64,000 bases of DNA from Dipteris shenzhenensis. Lineage: Eukaryota > Polypodiophyta > Polypodiopsida > Gleicheniales. The DNA lies in assembly GCA_047967505.1 (NCBI GenBank), contig CM106538.1. The stretch is one strand, 5' to 3'. Shown in pieces: positions 34,732 to 46,194 of this stretch (positions within the stretch are counted from its first letter, which is position 1; every line of letters starts with the position of its first letter). The notes below the pieces were generated by a model that was not told where the DNA came from, searched no databases, and saw only the letters and a program-made list of their open reading frames with translations. The position numbers and the translations under genes were made by a program.

Positions 34732-35885
34732 GTGATGATACTGCACATCCAGTTGTGTAGATTGGTAAAATTCCTTTGTCTATGCAGAATGGAAAAAAGA
34801 AATACCTATCTGATGTATTTCATGTCCCGAATATCACCAAGAACCTTGTTTTTGTTGGTCAAATGGTTGAGCAGGGCTTGCAGGTCAGATTTAATCCTCA
34901 TGGATGCTTTGTTGAGGATATGAAAAATAAAGGTCGCTTGATAGCAAAAGGGAAGAAGAAGGGCAGGATGTTTACATTGGATGCGGACATGCCTGAATTG
35001 AGTGTAGCAATATTTGCACATGGTACCAGTGTAGTTGCAAATATTGATATCTGGCATAAACACATTGGTCATGTTAATGTGCAACGACTTCAATTACTGC
35101 AGGCCCAAAATATTGTTGTAGGATTGCCTAACATCAAGGTTGCAAAAATGCATAAGCTATGTGAAGCCTATCAATTTGGAAAACAGGCAAGGAAACCATT
35201 TCCTAGACATGTTCAAGAGAGTAAGAGGCCATTGGAATTAATCCACTCTGATGTGTGGACTACTAAAGCTGCATCTATTAGACGCTATCATTATTTTGTC
35301 ACTTTTATTGATGACTACAGCATAAAATTTTGGGTGTATTTTATGAAAAAGAAAAGTGAAGTGTTTGGGCATTTCAAAGCTTTTAAAGCTATGGTTGAAA
35401 AAGATAGAGGCCTGCAAATAAAATGCCTAAGGTCAGATGCAGGGGGAGAGTACCTCTCAAATGAGTTTGCAAGTTTCCTACAGGAGCATGACATAAAGCA
35501 ACAATATTCATGCAATCATACCCCACATCAAAATGGACTTGCAGATAGGAAAAACAGGCATATTTTTTAGGTATCTCATGCCATGCTCAATGAAAAGACC
35601 TGTCAAATTATTATTGGGCTGAAGAAGTTGCTACAATAGTCTACATAATGAATAGGACTCCCACTGCAGCAATACATGGCATGACGCCAGAGGAGAGGTA
35701 TACTGGTAGGAAACCAAATATTTATCATATGAAAGTTTTTGGTTGCATTGCCTATGTTCATGTGCCAGATGAGTTGAGATCCAAGTTGGATCCAAAAGCT
35801 GAGAATTGTATCTTTATTGGTTATTCTCTGTAGCAGAAAGGGTATAGCTGCTATAACCCTTCCACTCGTAAGTTTATAGTGAGCA
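34732..35885 (+). pseudogene. pol: A3 integrase (broken)
   Basis: After a CAG to TAG stop at about 34757, an open stretch 34776-35570 covers NITKNLVFVGQMVEQGLQVR, the pre-integrase motif IWHKHIGHVNVQRL and the integrase core: HSDVWTTKAASI (first Asp), YFVTFIDDYS, RSDAGGEYLSNEF (second Asp), HTPHQNGLADRKNR. The third catalytic residue is Asp where A4 has Glu (AERKNR), a change expected to impair catalysis. A stop follows at 35568. The C-terminal part, 35648-35833, reads KVFGCIAYVHVPDELRSKLD and stops at TAG (CAG in A6). Confidence 0.9.
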
Positions 35886-37353
35886 AAAATGTTGGAGTAG
35901 CTAGTATGAACCAGTAAATGTGATTGATGATGTAAATGCGCAAAATGGTAATGATGCACAGAATTCATAGCAGCAATCAAAAAATGTCAGTGGGCCTATA
36001 GTGTCCTCTTGCAATGATTCACATACTTCTCCATGGACAAGCAAATTGATATCAGGAGGATCTCCTCAAGGCAATGTAGATAGTGGTATGCAAGTATCAC
36101 GAAAAGGAAAAGAGAAAGTAGATCGGCCCATGGTTGATGTGAATGCAGGTCACTCTTATGTGGATGGTGAATCCAGTGGCTTAGAACAGAGCGTTGATGA
36201 GGAGTTGGGTATTCCTTCTGTTGTTACACCTGGAGTCAGGAAGACAAGGGTTGTTTTGAGAGCACCTAGTAGTGAGCCTATTTTGCATAGGTCTACCAAA
36301 GCTAGGTATCCTGTGGATAGGCTGAAATATGATGGATTTATAGCCATTCACTATGCCTATATGGTCAAAGTGATACATGAAGCTGAACCCACTTCTTTTG
36401 AGCAAGCCATGGGAAAAGAAAAATGGGAGAGAGCCTTGGATGAAGAAATGGATGCCTTGGAAACAAATGCTACATGGGAATTGGTGCCTTTGCCTAAAGA
36501 CAAGAATGCAATTGGCTGCAAGTAGGTTTATAATGTGAAGCACAATGCAGATGGTTCTGTGAACAGATACAAGGCAAGATTAGTTGTCAAGGGGTATGCA
36601 CATACATATGGCATTGATTATGAAGAAACATTCAGTCTAGTTGCAAGGATGGCAACTATAAGAGCAATCATTGCTATGGCTACATCAAAGGGATGGTCTT
36701 TACATTAGATGGATGTAAAGAATGCGTTCTTGCATGGTGATTTTTAAGAAGAGGTCTATATGGAGCAGCCACCAGGTTTTGTTCATGCTGTTGTTTGCAG
36801 GTTGAAGAAAGCCTTGTATGGCTTGAAGCAAGCACCTAGAGCATGGTCTCACAAGATAGTACAATATTTGTCACTATTGGCTTTTAGATTTCCAAGGAAG
36901 ATTTCTCACTTTATGTGAGAAAAACAGAGAAAGGCATTATGCTGCTTGTCATTTATGTTGATGATTTGATCATCACAGGTGATAGTGATGAAGATATCCT
37001 TCATGTGAAAATGCTGTTGAAGCAGGAGTTTGAGATGAAGGATTTGGGAGAGCTACGTTACTTCTTGAGCATTGAGGTGATTAGATCCACAAGTGGGATA
37101 TGGCTCTTGCAGAGGCAGTATGGATTGGACATGCTGTCCAAATATGGGATGATAGGTTGTAAGCCTATTTTAGTTCATTTGGAGCAGAATGTGAAGTTGA
37201 GCGCAGATGCAGGTGAGGTTCTAGAAGACCCTACTATGTACAGACGCATAGTAGGAAGTATGATTTATATGACTATTACCAGGCTAGATTTGAGCTATGC
37301 TGTTGGGTTGGTATGTCAGTTTATGCAGGCTCCAAGGAAATCGCATTTGGATG
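35886..37353 (+). pseudogene. pol: A3 reverse transcriptase (broken, cut by GA satellite)
   Basis: 36001-36525 holds the linker and RT start ([36 protein letters not shown]), then TAG for TGG. Stops near 36706 and 36746 lie around [12 protein letters not shown]. 36915-37353 holds VIYVDDLIITGDSDEDILHV, MKDLGELRYFLSIEVI, GSMIYMTITRLDLSYAVGLV and APRKSHLD. The open frame then runs on into GA repeat, giving a short chimeric tail to 37406 that is not part of the element. Confidence 0.9.
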
Positions 37354-37422
37354 AGGAGAGAGAGAGAGAGGTGAAGCGAGTGAGTGCCACTGCCACGAGA
37401 GCATGAGATAGATAGATAGATA

Positions 37423-37481
<59 letters not shown>

Positions 37482-37609
37482 GAAGGCAAAGACGTGGAAG
37501 TGAGAGAGCGAGAGAGAGAGAGAGATGAAGGGAGAGAGTGAGGGGAGAGACACGGCAACACAAGAGAGGTGAAGGGAGAGAGTGAGGAGAGAGACACAGC
37601 AGTGCACGC

Positions 37610-37646
<37 letters not shown>

Positions 37647-37904
37647 AGAGGGAGAGGTAGGGAGGGAGAGAGAGAGAGAGGTAAAGGGAGAGAGTGCCGC
37701 TGCCGCATGTGAGAGAGAGAGAGAGGTGAAGGGAGAGAGTGCTGCTATCACGGGAGCATGACATAGATAGATAGATAGAGAGAGTGAGAGAGAGAGAGAT
37801 AGAGAGAGAGACAGAGAGAGGTGAAGGGAGAGACATGGTAGCGAGAGAGCAAGAGAGAGAGGTGAAGGGAGAGACATGACAGCACACGCACGCACGCTCG
37901 CGCA

Positions 37905-37947
<43 letters not shown>

Positions 37948-37982
37948 GAAAGAGAGAGAGAGAGAGAGAGAGGTAGGGATAG

Positions 37983-38016
<34 letters not shown>

Positions 38017-38127
38017 GTTGGGACAGAGTATCACTGCTGCAGTAGCGCGAAAGTGAGTGAGAGAGAGAGCGCGCAAAGGATAGAGAGGGGAGAGAGTGCC
38101 ACTGCCACGGTAATGCCAGTGTAAGAG

Positions 38128-38191
<64 letters not shown>

Positions 38192-38284
38192 CGGAGAGGA
38201 GAGAGCAAAGGAGAGGGAGGGGGGAGAGAGAGGTGTAGGGAGGGAGTGCTGCAGCTACCACGGCAACGCGAGAGAGAGAGTGAG

Positions 38285-38342
<58 letters not shown>

Positions 38343-38359
38343 GAAGGGAAAGATGCGGC

Positions 38360-38402
<43 letters not shown>

Positions 38403-38619
38403 GCGAGAGGTGAAGGGAGAGAGTCCCACTGTCGCGGCTGCGACAATGCGAGAGAGACAGACAAAAAGAGGGGTAGGGAGAGAGAGATGCGGTACGAGAG
38501 AGAGAGAGAGAAAGAGAAAACGAGAGGGAGGGGAGAGAGAGAGGTGAAGGGAGAGAGTGCCACTGGCATGGGAGCACGACATAGATAGATAGATAGATAG
38601 AGAGAGAGAGTGAGAGACA

Positions 38620-38678
<59 letters not shown>

Positions 38679-38746
38679 GTGAAGGGAGAGAGGCGGCAGC
38701 AAGAGAGCCAGAGGAGAGGTGAAAGGAGAGACACGACAGCGCACAC

Positions 38747-38794
<48 letters not shown>

Positions 38795-38800
38795 AAATGA

Positions 38801-38853
<53 letters not shown>

Positions 38854-38989
38854 ACAGGGAGGGGAGAGAGAGAGGTGTAGAGAGAGAGTGCCATTACCGT
38901 GGCAGCACAAGAATAAGTGAGTGAGAGTGAGAGAGAGAGAGAGAGAGAGAGACAGTAGCATCTCTCTCTCTCCCTACCCCTCTCCCTAC

Positions 38990-39026
<37 letters not shown>

Positions 39027-39152
39027 AGAGAGAGAGAGAGCTGAAGGGAGAGAGTCTTGCTACCGCGGCAACAGTAGTGCAAGAGAGATAGAGAGAGAGG
39101 GGTAGGGAGAGAGACACTTGGTAGCATCTCTCTCTCTCCCTACCCCTCTCCC

Positions 39153-39193
<41 letters not shown>

Positions 39194-39332
39194 GGGAGAG
39201 AGAGAGTCTCAAAGGGAGAGACTGCCATTGCCATAGGAGCACGGGATAGATAGATAGATAGATAGAAAGATAGATAGAGAGAGAGAGGTGTGAAGGGAGA
39301 GACGCAGAAGCGAGAGAGCGAGAAAGAGAGAG

Positions 39333-39370
<38 letters not shown>

Positions 39371-39499
39371 GAAGGAAGAGAGTGAAGGGAGAGACACGGC
39401 AGTGCACGGGCACACGTGAGAGAGAGGGAGAGGGAGAGAGGGAGAGAGAGAGAGAGGTAGGGAGAGAGAGAGAGGTAAAGGGAGAGAGAGCCTCTGCAG

Positions 39500-39544
<45 letters not shown>

Positions 39545-39671
39545 GGGAGAGAGGTGAAGGGAGAGAGTGCTGCTTCCACGATAGAGAGAGAGAGAGGTGA
39601 AGGGAGAGATGCGGCAAGGAGAGAGAGAATGAGACAAAGAGAGAGAGGTAGGGAGAGAGTGCCGCTACCAC

Positions 39672-39706
<35 letters not shown>

Positions 39707-39841
39707 GTTAAGGGAGAGAGTGCCAGTGCCACGATAGCGCGAGAGTAAGAGAGAGAGAGAGAGAGGTAGGGGTAGGGAGAGACAGAGAGTGGGGTAGGGA
39801 GAGAGTGACATGGTAGAATCTCTCTCTCTACCCCTCTCCCT

Positions 39842-39887
<46 letters not shown>

Positions 39888-40095
39888 GAGAGACGGAGAG
39901 AGAGAGAGAGAGAGAGAGGTGAAGGGAGACCGTCTCGCTCCCATGGTACCGACAGCGCGAGACAGACAAAGAGAGAGAGGGATTGGGAGAGAGAGACGCG
40001 GTAGCATCTCTCTCTCTCTCTCCCTACCCCTCTCCCTATGCAAGAGAGAGAGAGAGGTGAAGGGAGAGAGTGCCGTTGCTAGAGGAGCGTGACAT

Positions 40096-40149
<54 letters not shown>

Positions 40150-40208
40150 GAAGTGAGAGATGTGGCAGCAAAAGCCAAAGAGAGAGAGAGGTGAAGAGAG
40201 AGACAGGG

Positions 40209-40279
<71 letters not shown>

Positions 40280-40289
40280 AGGGAGGGAG

Positions 40290-40333
<44 letters not shown>

Positions 40334-40343
40334 AGGGAGGGAG

Positions 40344-40389
<46 letters not shown>

Positions 40390-40443
40390 AGAGGGAGGGG
40401 AGAGAGAGAGAGGTGTAGAGAGAGAGTTCCATTGCCACGATAG

Positions 40444-40482
<39 letters not shown>

Positions 40483-40881
40483 GAGAGAGTGAGAGAGAGA
40501 GAGAGAGGGAGAGAGACAGAGAGAGGGAGAGAGAGAGAGATAGAGAGAGGTAGGGATAGATAGAGAGAGAGATTGAAAGAGAGGGAGAGAGAGGTGTTGG
40601 GATACAGTGTCATTGTCGCAGTAATGCGAAAGTGAGAGGAGTAGGGAGAGAGTACCGCTACCACAGCAACGTCAGTGTAAGAGAGAGAGAGAGACAGAGA
40701 CAGAGAGAGAGAGAGAGGAGAGCAAAGGAGAGGGAGGGGAGAGAGAGAGGTGTAGGGAGAGAGTGCCGCAGCTACCACAGCAACGTGAGAGAGAGAGAGA
40801 GTGAGAGAGAGCGAGAGAGAGAGAGAGAGCGAGAGAGAGAGAGAGAGACAGAGGGAGAGGTGAAGGGAGAGATGCAGCAGT

Positions 40882-40930
<49 letters not shown>

Positions 40931-41297
40931 GGGAGAAGTGAAGGGAGAGAGTCGCATGGCCACGGTCGCGATAGTGCGAGAGAGACAGAGAGAGAGAGGG
41001 GTAGGGAGAGAGAGATGTGGTAGCATCTCTCTCTCAACCTACCCCTCTCCCTTTGCGAGAGAGAGAGAGGAAGAGAGAGAGAGAGACAGCCACACAAAGA
41101 GAGAGAGAGAGAGAGAGAGAGAGGTAGCGAGAGGTGAAGGGAGAGAGTCCCGCAGTTACGGCAGTGCAAGAGAGACAGTGAGAGAGAGGGGTAGGGAGAG
41201 AGAGACACGAGAGAGAGAGGGAGGGAGGTAGGGAGAGAGAGAGAGGTGAAGGGAGAGACTGCCATTGCCATAGGAGCATGAGATAGATAGATAGATA

Positions 41298-41342
<45 letters not shown>

Positions 41343-41478
41343 GAAGGGAGAGACGCGAAAGTGAGAGAGCGAGAGAGAGAGAGAGGTGAAGGGAGAGAGT
41401 GAGGGGAGGGACACGGTAGCACGCATGCGAGAGAGAGAGAGAGGGGGAGGGAGAGAGGGAGAGGTAGAGAGAGAGAGA

Positions 41479-41543
<65 letters not shown>

Positions 41544-41557
41544 AAGGGAGAGAGTGC
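37354..41557. repeat. GA-rich complex satellite, block 4
   Basis: A 4.2-kb array with the same cores as blocks 1-3, including (GATA)n units at 37405, 37765, 38580, 39245, 40095 and 41283, GTGTTGGGACAGAGTATC at 38015 and GGTGTTGGGATACAGTGTC at 40592, five strand-switched CT segments, and (TG)n runs at 38288-38311 and 40213-40248. The right edge is the B2 insertion. The array continues at 47805 with the target duplication AGTGC, so blocks 4 and 5 were one array before B2. Confidence 0.96.
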
Positions 41558-41723
41558 TGAGAGTGTTCTCAACGGAAGCAAGAACGGAAGGAGAGAGAGA
41601 GACAGAGAGTCACAAGTTTTGGTGGGTGCAGAACCACCCTAATCTTCTTTTTCATTCATTTATATATGTGTTTGAGTATTGTACATAACCGGGGTAAAGG
41701 CACAGTGACCTTTAACCCCCACA
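41558..41723 (-). mobile_element. B2 3' LTR and polypurine tract
   Basis: A 166-bp LTR nearly identical to the 5' LTR at 47636-47804. The minus-strand purine tract AAGTGGGAGGT next to it (from 41724) is the probable plus-strand primer. Confidence 0.94.
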
Positions 41724-41776
41724 ACCTCCCACTTAAAGGAAAATGTGCCTTTAAGGGAAAAAAACCAGTGAGCATA

Positions 41777-42210
41777 CTATCCAATGCCCATCAATATGCG
41801 ACAATACTCAAACCGCTGACTAGGTAGACTCTTTGTCAGCATATCTATAGGGTTATCATCTGTATGAACCTTGACAAGCTGTATGTGCTTGTCCTCAAGT
41901 ACCTCCCTGATGAAATGGTACCTGAGCTCAAGGTGTTTGGTCTTTGCATGAAAGACCAGATTCCGTGGTAGCTGAATAGCACTCATGGAATCACTATGCA
42001 ATATCGGTACACCTATATGAATCCCCAAATCTCCCACTAGCTGATCAAGCCATATAGCCTCCTTGCAACCCTCTGTGGCTGCAACATACTCAGCCTCTGT
42101 GGTAGACAAAGTAACGCACTTCTGTGTGCGAGACATCCACGACACTACACCACCTGCAAAGGTGAACACATAACCAGAAGTGGACCTCCTACTATCCACA
42201 TGCCCTGCAT
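41777..42210 (-). pseudogene. pol: B2 RNase H
   Basis: A 140-codon frame: [74 protein letters not shown]. These carry the acidic residues typical of copia RNase H (Glu in TEAEY, Asp in HSDS). A one-base deletion near 42200 separates it from the RT frame (GYTDS is readable in the RT frame). Confidence 0.9.
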
Positions 42211-43447
42211 AGTCGAATCTGTGTACCCAAGTACATGCATGTCTCCTCTACCAAAGCAGATGCACATCTCCTTGGTACCCTTCATGTACCTCATGATGCA
42301 CTTAACTGCCTCCCAATGCCTCTTTCCTGGATTAGCCATATACTGGCTAAAACCTCCCACTGCAAATGCAATGTCTGGTCTAGTAGCTATCATAGCATAC
42401 ACAAGACTCCCAACTGCTGATGCATAAGGAACCTTGGCCATCATGGCCCTTTCCTCATCTGATTTGGGACTATCTGTATGACTCAGTTTCACATATGGAG
42501 GCAATGGAGTACTCACTACCTTCCCCCCCTCCATATTGAAATGCTGCAATACTTTTGTAACATACTCTTTTTGTGAAAGCCAAAGGAGTTTCCTACTCCG
42601 ATCACACGTGATGCGCATACAAAGAATATGACCTGCAAATCCCAAATCCTTCATATCAAAGGCCTCATGCAACTTGGCCTTTAATGCATCTAGCTCATAA
42701 GTATTCTTGCTAGCCAATAGCATATCATCCACATATAGTGCCAGGATTATCAGGCTACTATCCCTAGCCCTTTTAGTGTAGAGGCAGTGATCAATTTCAC
42801 TCCTTCTAAAACCCTGGGACCGAATGAAAGCATCAAACTTCTAATACCATTCTCTAGGCACTTGCTTAAGACCATAGAGACTCTTCTTCAGCTTGCAAAA
42901 ACTAAATGCTCTTTGCCCTTTTCTTCAAAGCCTTCCTGCTGCACCATGTAAATTTCCTCATGCAAATCCCCATGCAAGAAAGCTGTCTTGACATCCATCT
43001 GCATAAGCTCCATATCCTTTGATGCCACTAGTCCAAGCATGCATCTAAGTGTGGTCATCTTCACAACCGGAGAGAATATCTCATCAAAGTCCACACCCTT
43101 TCTTGCTTGAACCCTTTAGCAACCAAACGGGCCTTGTACCTAGGCACATCATCACCTGTGACCTTCATTTTGTAGACCCATTTACATGGCAATGCTTTCT
43201 TTCCATGTGGCAAAGAAACCAAGTCCCAAATCTTATTCTTCATAAGTGAACTCATCTTTGATTTGATAGCATACTCCCACTTGCATTGATCCTCACACAT
43301 CATAGCCTCTTTGTAGCAAGAAGGCTCCCCGCAATCAGTAAGCATCACATAGTCTACCCCTGCAACAAACCTATCAGGTGGTCTAGACAATCTAGATGAT
43401 CTTCTCAAGCGCATTTCAGCTTGCTGTCCCATTTGCATATCAGCCAC
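42145..43447 (-). pseudogene. pol: B2 reverse transcriptase
   Basis: 43447-43061: KIWDLVSLPHGKKALPCKWV. 43094-42888: [40 protein letters not shown]. 42732-42145: DDMLLASKNTYELDALKAKL, PLPPYVKLSHTDSPKSDEER, VGSLVYAMIATRPDIAFAVG. The YVDDM active site lies at the 42732 boundary. Small indels at about 43090 and 42897 and a stop near 42842 split the frame. Bases 42073-42473 are the stretch deleted from both B1 copies. Confidence 0.9.
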
Positions 43448-43799
43448 ATTTGGCTCATTATTTCCACCAATAGATGATTCATCATCTACCCTTGATTGTA
43501 TCCTATGGGAGTACTTGGTGGTACCATTTCTTGCACATTTGGTGCATGGACAGCTTGCTGTCTATCAACATATGCAGGTGGATTCACATCCTGGAAAGTG
43601 ATTCTCCTCATTTCCACATCCCTCATGGGTGCCTTATGCATCTTCTTCTCATTGAAGACCACATCATGGCTATGTATGATCTTCTTTGCTTCTGGATCCC
43701 AGAGACGATAGCCCATCTCTCCACTTTCACCATAACCTAGAAAGATGCATTTCCTAGACTTAGGATCTAGCTTCTTTTGAAGCTCTTTTGGCACATGTG
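43448..43799 (-). pseudogene. pol: B2 integrase C-terminal region
   Basis: KELQKKLDPKSRKCIFLGYG, VVFNEKKMHKAPMRDVEMRR and the proline-rich linker to RT. The frame is separated from the integrase core by the A5 solo LTR; the break falls in the sequence FGCEAYAHVP, whose two halves are at 44151-44190 and 43760-43799. Confidence 0.9.
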
Positions 43800-44150
43800 T
43801 GTTGAGATATCAAGCTCCACTCACGATATGCCAGGGTGACCGTTGTGCATTTATGTCACCAACTTGTTAGCTGGAGATGCGATTGGTACACCACCCACGA
43901 ATAATACTGGATGACAGCTATCTTTATCTACACTAGTTCATGGCTCAGTTAGTATGCCACCTTAGTTAGTTGAGTTTGGTTTGAGACCCACATATAGGGT
44001 TCTTCTATTTCTTTGTACTAGAGTTCTTTTGGCTTTCACAACTAAGAAGAGGAAAACTGTTTTCAGCCTCCACCTTTGTGTGTATTCCCCCATTATGATT
44101 GTGAGAAAGCCTCAAGTGAGACTCCTTCCCTCTCTCCCACTATCTTCACA
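43800..44150 (+). mobile_element. Family A solo LTR (A5) inside B2
   Basis: A lone 351-bp family A LTR, TGTTGAGATATCAAGCTCC to TATCTTCACA, flanked by a perfect 5-bp duplication ATGTG (43795-43799 and 44151-44155). No PBS or internal sequence follows, so the element was reduced by LTR-LTR recombination. It interrupts the integrase frame of B2 and is therefore younger than B2. Confidence 0.96.
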
Positions 44151-45776
44151 ATGTGCATATGCCTCACACACACATATACGCAAATGAGAGTAAGAGGGCT
44201 TCTTGCCACTCCATGCCTCTTCAGGATTACCACCATCCAAACTCTTACTAGGTGATCTATTGATCACATGCACTGCAGTCTTCATTGCCTCAGCCCAAAA
44301 ACCACCAGAAAGACTTGCATTGGAAAGCATGCATTGCAACCTTTCTTGAATGGTATGGTTCATCTTTTCTGCAACTAGATTTTGCTCTGGAGTATGAGGA
44401 GATGTGAGCTCCCTCTTAATCCCACTTGTATCATAGAAATGCTCAAAGTCATGAGAGAGATACTCTCCACCATTGTCAGTCCGCAGGCATTCAAGCATTC
44501 TACCTGACTGATTCTCAACCAAGGCCAGCCATTTCTGAAATACCTTGAACACATCACTCTTCCGAGCTATAGCATAAGCCCACACTTTCCTAGTTGCATC
44601 ATCAATGAATGTCACATAGTATTCAGCCCCGCCTAATGACCGTGTAAGCATGGGACCAGATACGCCTGAATGCACCAAATCAAGCATTTCAAACTCTTTC
44701 TTTCCCCTTCTTTTATGGGCTGATTTAGTCTGCTTCCCATAGAGACAATGCTCACAAAATTCAAAATCAGAGAAACTCAAATGCAGTACATAACCCAAAC
44801 GGCATAAGAGTTTCATTCCATTCTGGCTCATGTGCCCCAACCTGCAATGCCACAAAGAAGTGCTCGGCTGCTCGGTTATTGCAACAACATGATCAAATAC
44901 CCCTGATACATGTAAGGGAGACAAAGTCCCACACTTGGCACCCCTGGCCAAAAGCATAGAGCCCTTCTGAATTTTCCAACTTTGAAAGCCAAAAGTGGTG
45001 TGAAAACCAGCATCATCTAGCTGACCCACTGAAATAAGACTCTTGGTCAGCTTAGGCACATGTCTCACATGTTTCAAAACAAATGCAGACCCATTTGCAA
45101 AAGAAAACTTTATGTCACCTGCTTCCACTATGTCACATGCATAGTCATTTCCAAGATGCACACAACCTGTCTTTCCACTGTCATAAGTGGAGAACCATTC
45201 CCTATGGGGAGTAACATGGAATGAAGCACCAGAATCCAAAATCCAATCCTGGGAATATGCATCATCTGAAGTGGTAAGCAACTCTGCAGATAAACTAGAC
45301 ATGAACAGAACATCATTGTCACTATCATGTGTGACTACATTGATCTCCTCGATCTTCACTTTTCCTTTGTCCTCCCTTGGACTCTCTTCCTTTTGATTTG
45401 CACCCCAATTTGCATTATTTTTCTTATCCTTTTGCTCTCTTTTCAGCTTCTTGTAGCAATCCTTTTTCATATGGCCCTTCTTGCCACAATGGTAACACTC
45501 AATGTTCCGTGCCCTGGATTTGCTACGAGACTTCCCTCTCTCTAGGGACTTCCCCCTGAATTGTGATCTGCCCCTTTGCACATTTAAGGCTGCATCCTGC
45601 TTATTGCCGTCCATAGACTTCCGTCTAATCTCCTCGGCCAACAAGCTACCCACAACATCATCAAATTTCAGTACTCCACCAGGTGCAGAGTTACTAACAA
45701 CTGTACGGAAGGTATCCCATGAGGATGGCAATGAACATAAGAGAAATATTGCCTTAGTCTCCGCATCAAAATTCAT
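44151..45776 (-). pseudogene. gag-pol: B2 gag C-terminus, protease and integrase core
   Basis: One long open frame (about 540 codons from MNFDAETKAIFLLCSLPSSW). In order: Gag end, zinc knuckle CYHCGKKGHMKKDC, acidic linker, protease DSGASFHVTPHREW, pre-integrase LWHCRLGHMSQNGMKLL, integrase core with LVHSGVSGPM (the first catalytic Asp is Gly; B1 has LVHSDVCGPM), YVTFIDDATRKVWAY, RTDNGGEYLSHDF (second Asp) and NLVAEKMNHTIQERL (Glu). Gag and Pol share one frame, as usual for plant copia. The Asp to Gly change alone would kill integrase. Confidence 0.93.
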
Positions 45777-46194
45777 TTTTTGAGCCTAAAGCTGGCTGAA
45801 AATAATATTGAATTCATTCAAGTGAGAAGCAATGGAGACCCTTCATCGGCAGCTCAAACAACCTCTTCATGAGGTAAACTTTATTAGAGGCAGTTTCCTT
45901 CTCATAAGTGGCACACAGTTTCTCCCACAAATCTTCCGTAGTCTGCTCATTTACTTCTGTGAAATAAACTGACTCTGCAAGATGAAGTCTAATAGTAGAC
46001 TTTGCTAATGCATCCAACTCATTCCAATCATCCTCAGACAGATTTGTAGGCTTAGCTTCAATCCCTGCCAAGGGTTTAATCTGCTTCTTTTGAATAAGCA
46101 CATCCCTTATTTGTTCTTTCCACAAAGAAAAGTTTGTCCCATCAAACTTTTTAATGCTAAAAAACTCCTTTTCAGACATGGAAGAGGATGCCAT
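45777..46194 (-). pseudogene. gag: B2 gag N-terminus
   Basis: Start ATG at 46194: MASSSMSEKEFFSIKKFDG, TNFSLWKEQIRDVLIQKKQI, KSTIRLHLAESVYFTEVNEQ. A 5-bp loss near 45840, where B1 reads KEGVSIASHL, shifts the frame and gives a false end after about 126 codons. The sequence then resumes in the next frame with SHLNEFNIIFSQLQAQKMNF, a part that B1 lacks. An in-frame upstream ATG at 46218 is possible, but B1 has no equivalent. Confidence 0.9.

Larger units (their letters stand above)
34730..37353 (+). mobile_element. Family A copia, copy A3, right part
   Basis: Continues A3 from the protease-integrase spacer to the RT/RNase H connection. It ends abruptly at CGCATTTGGATG, after which GA satellite begins at 37354; A4 has GCAGCTAGATGC at that point. 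The RNase H end, polypurine tract and 3' LTR of A3 are therefore missing. Confidence 0.92.
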
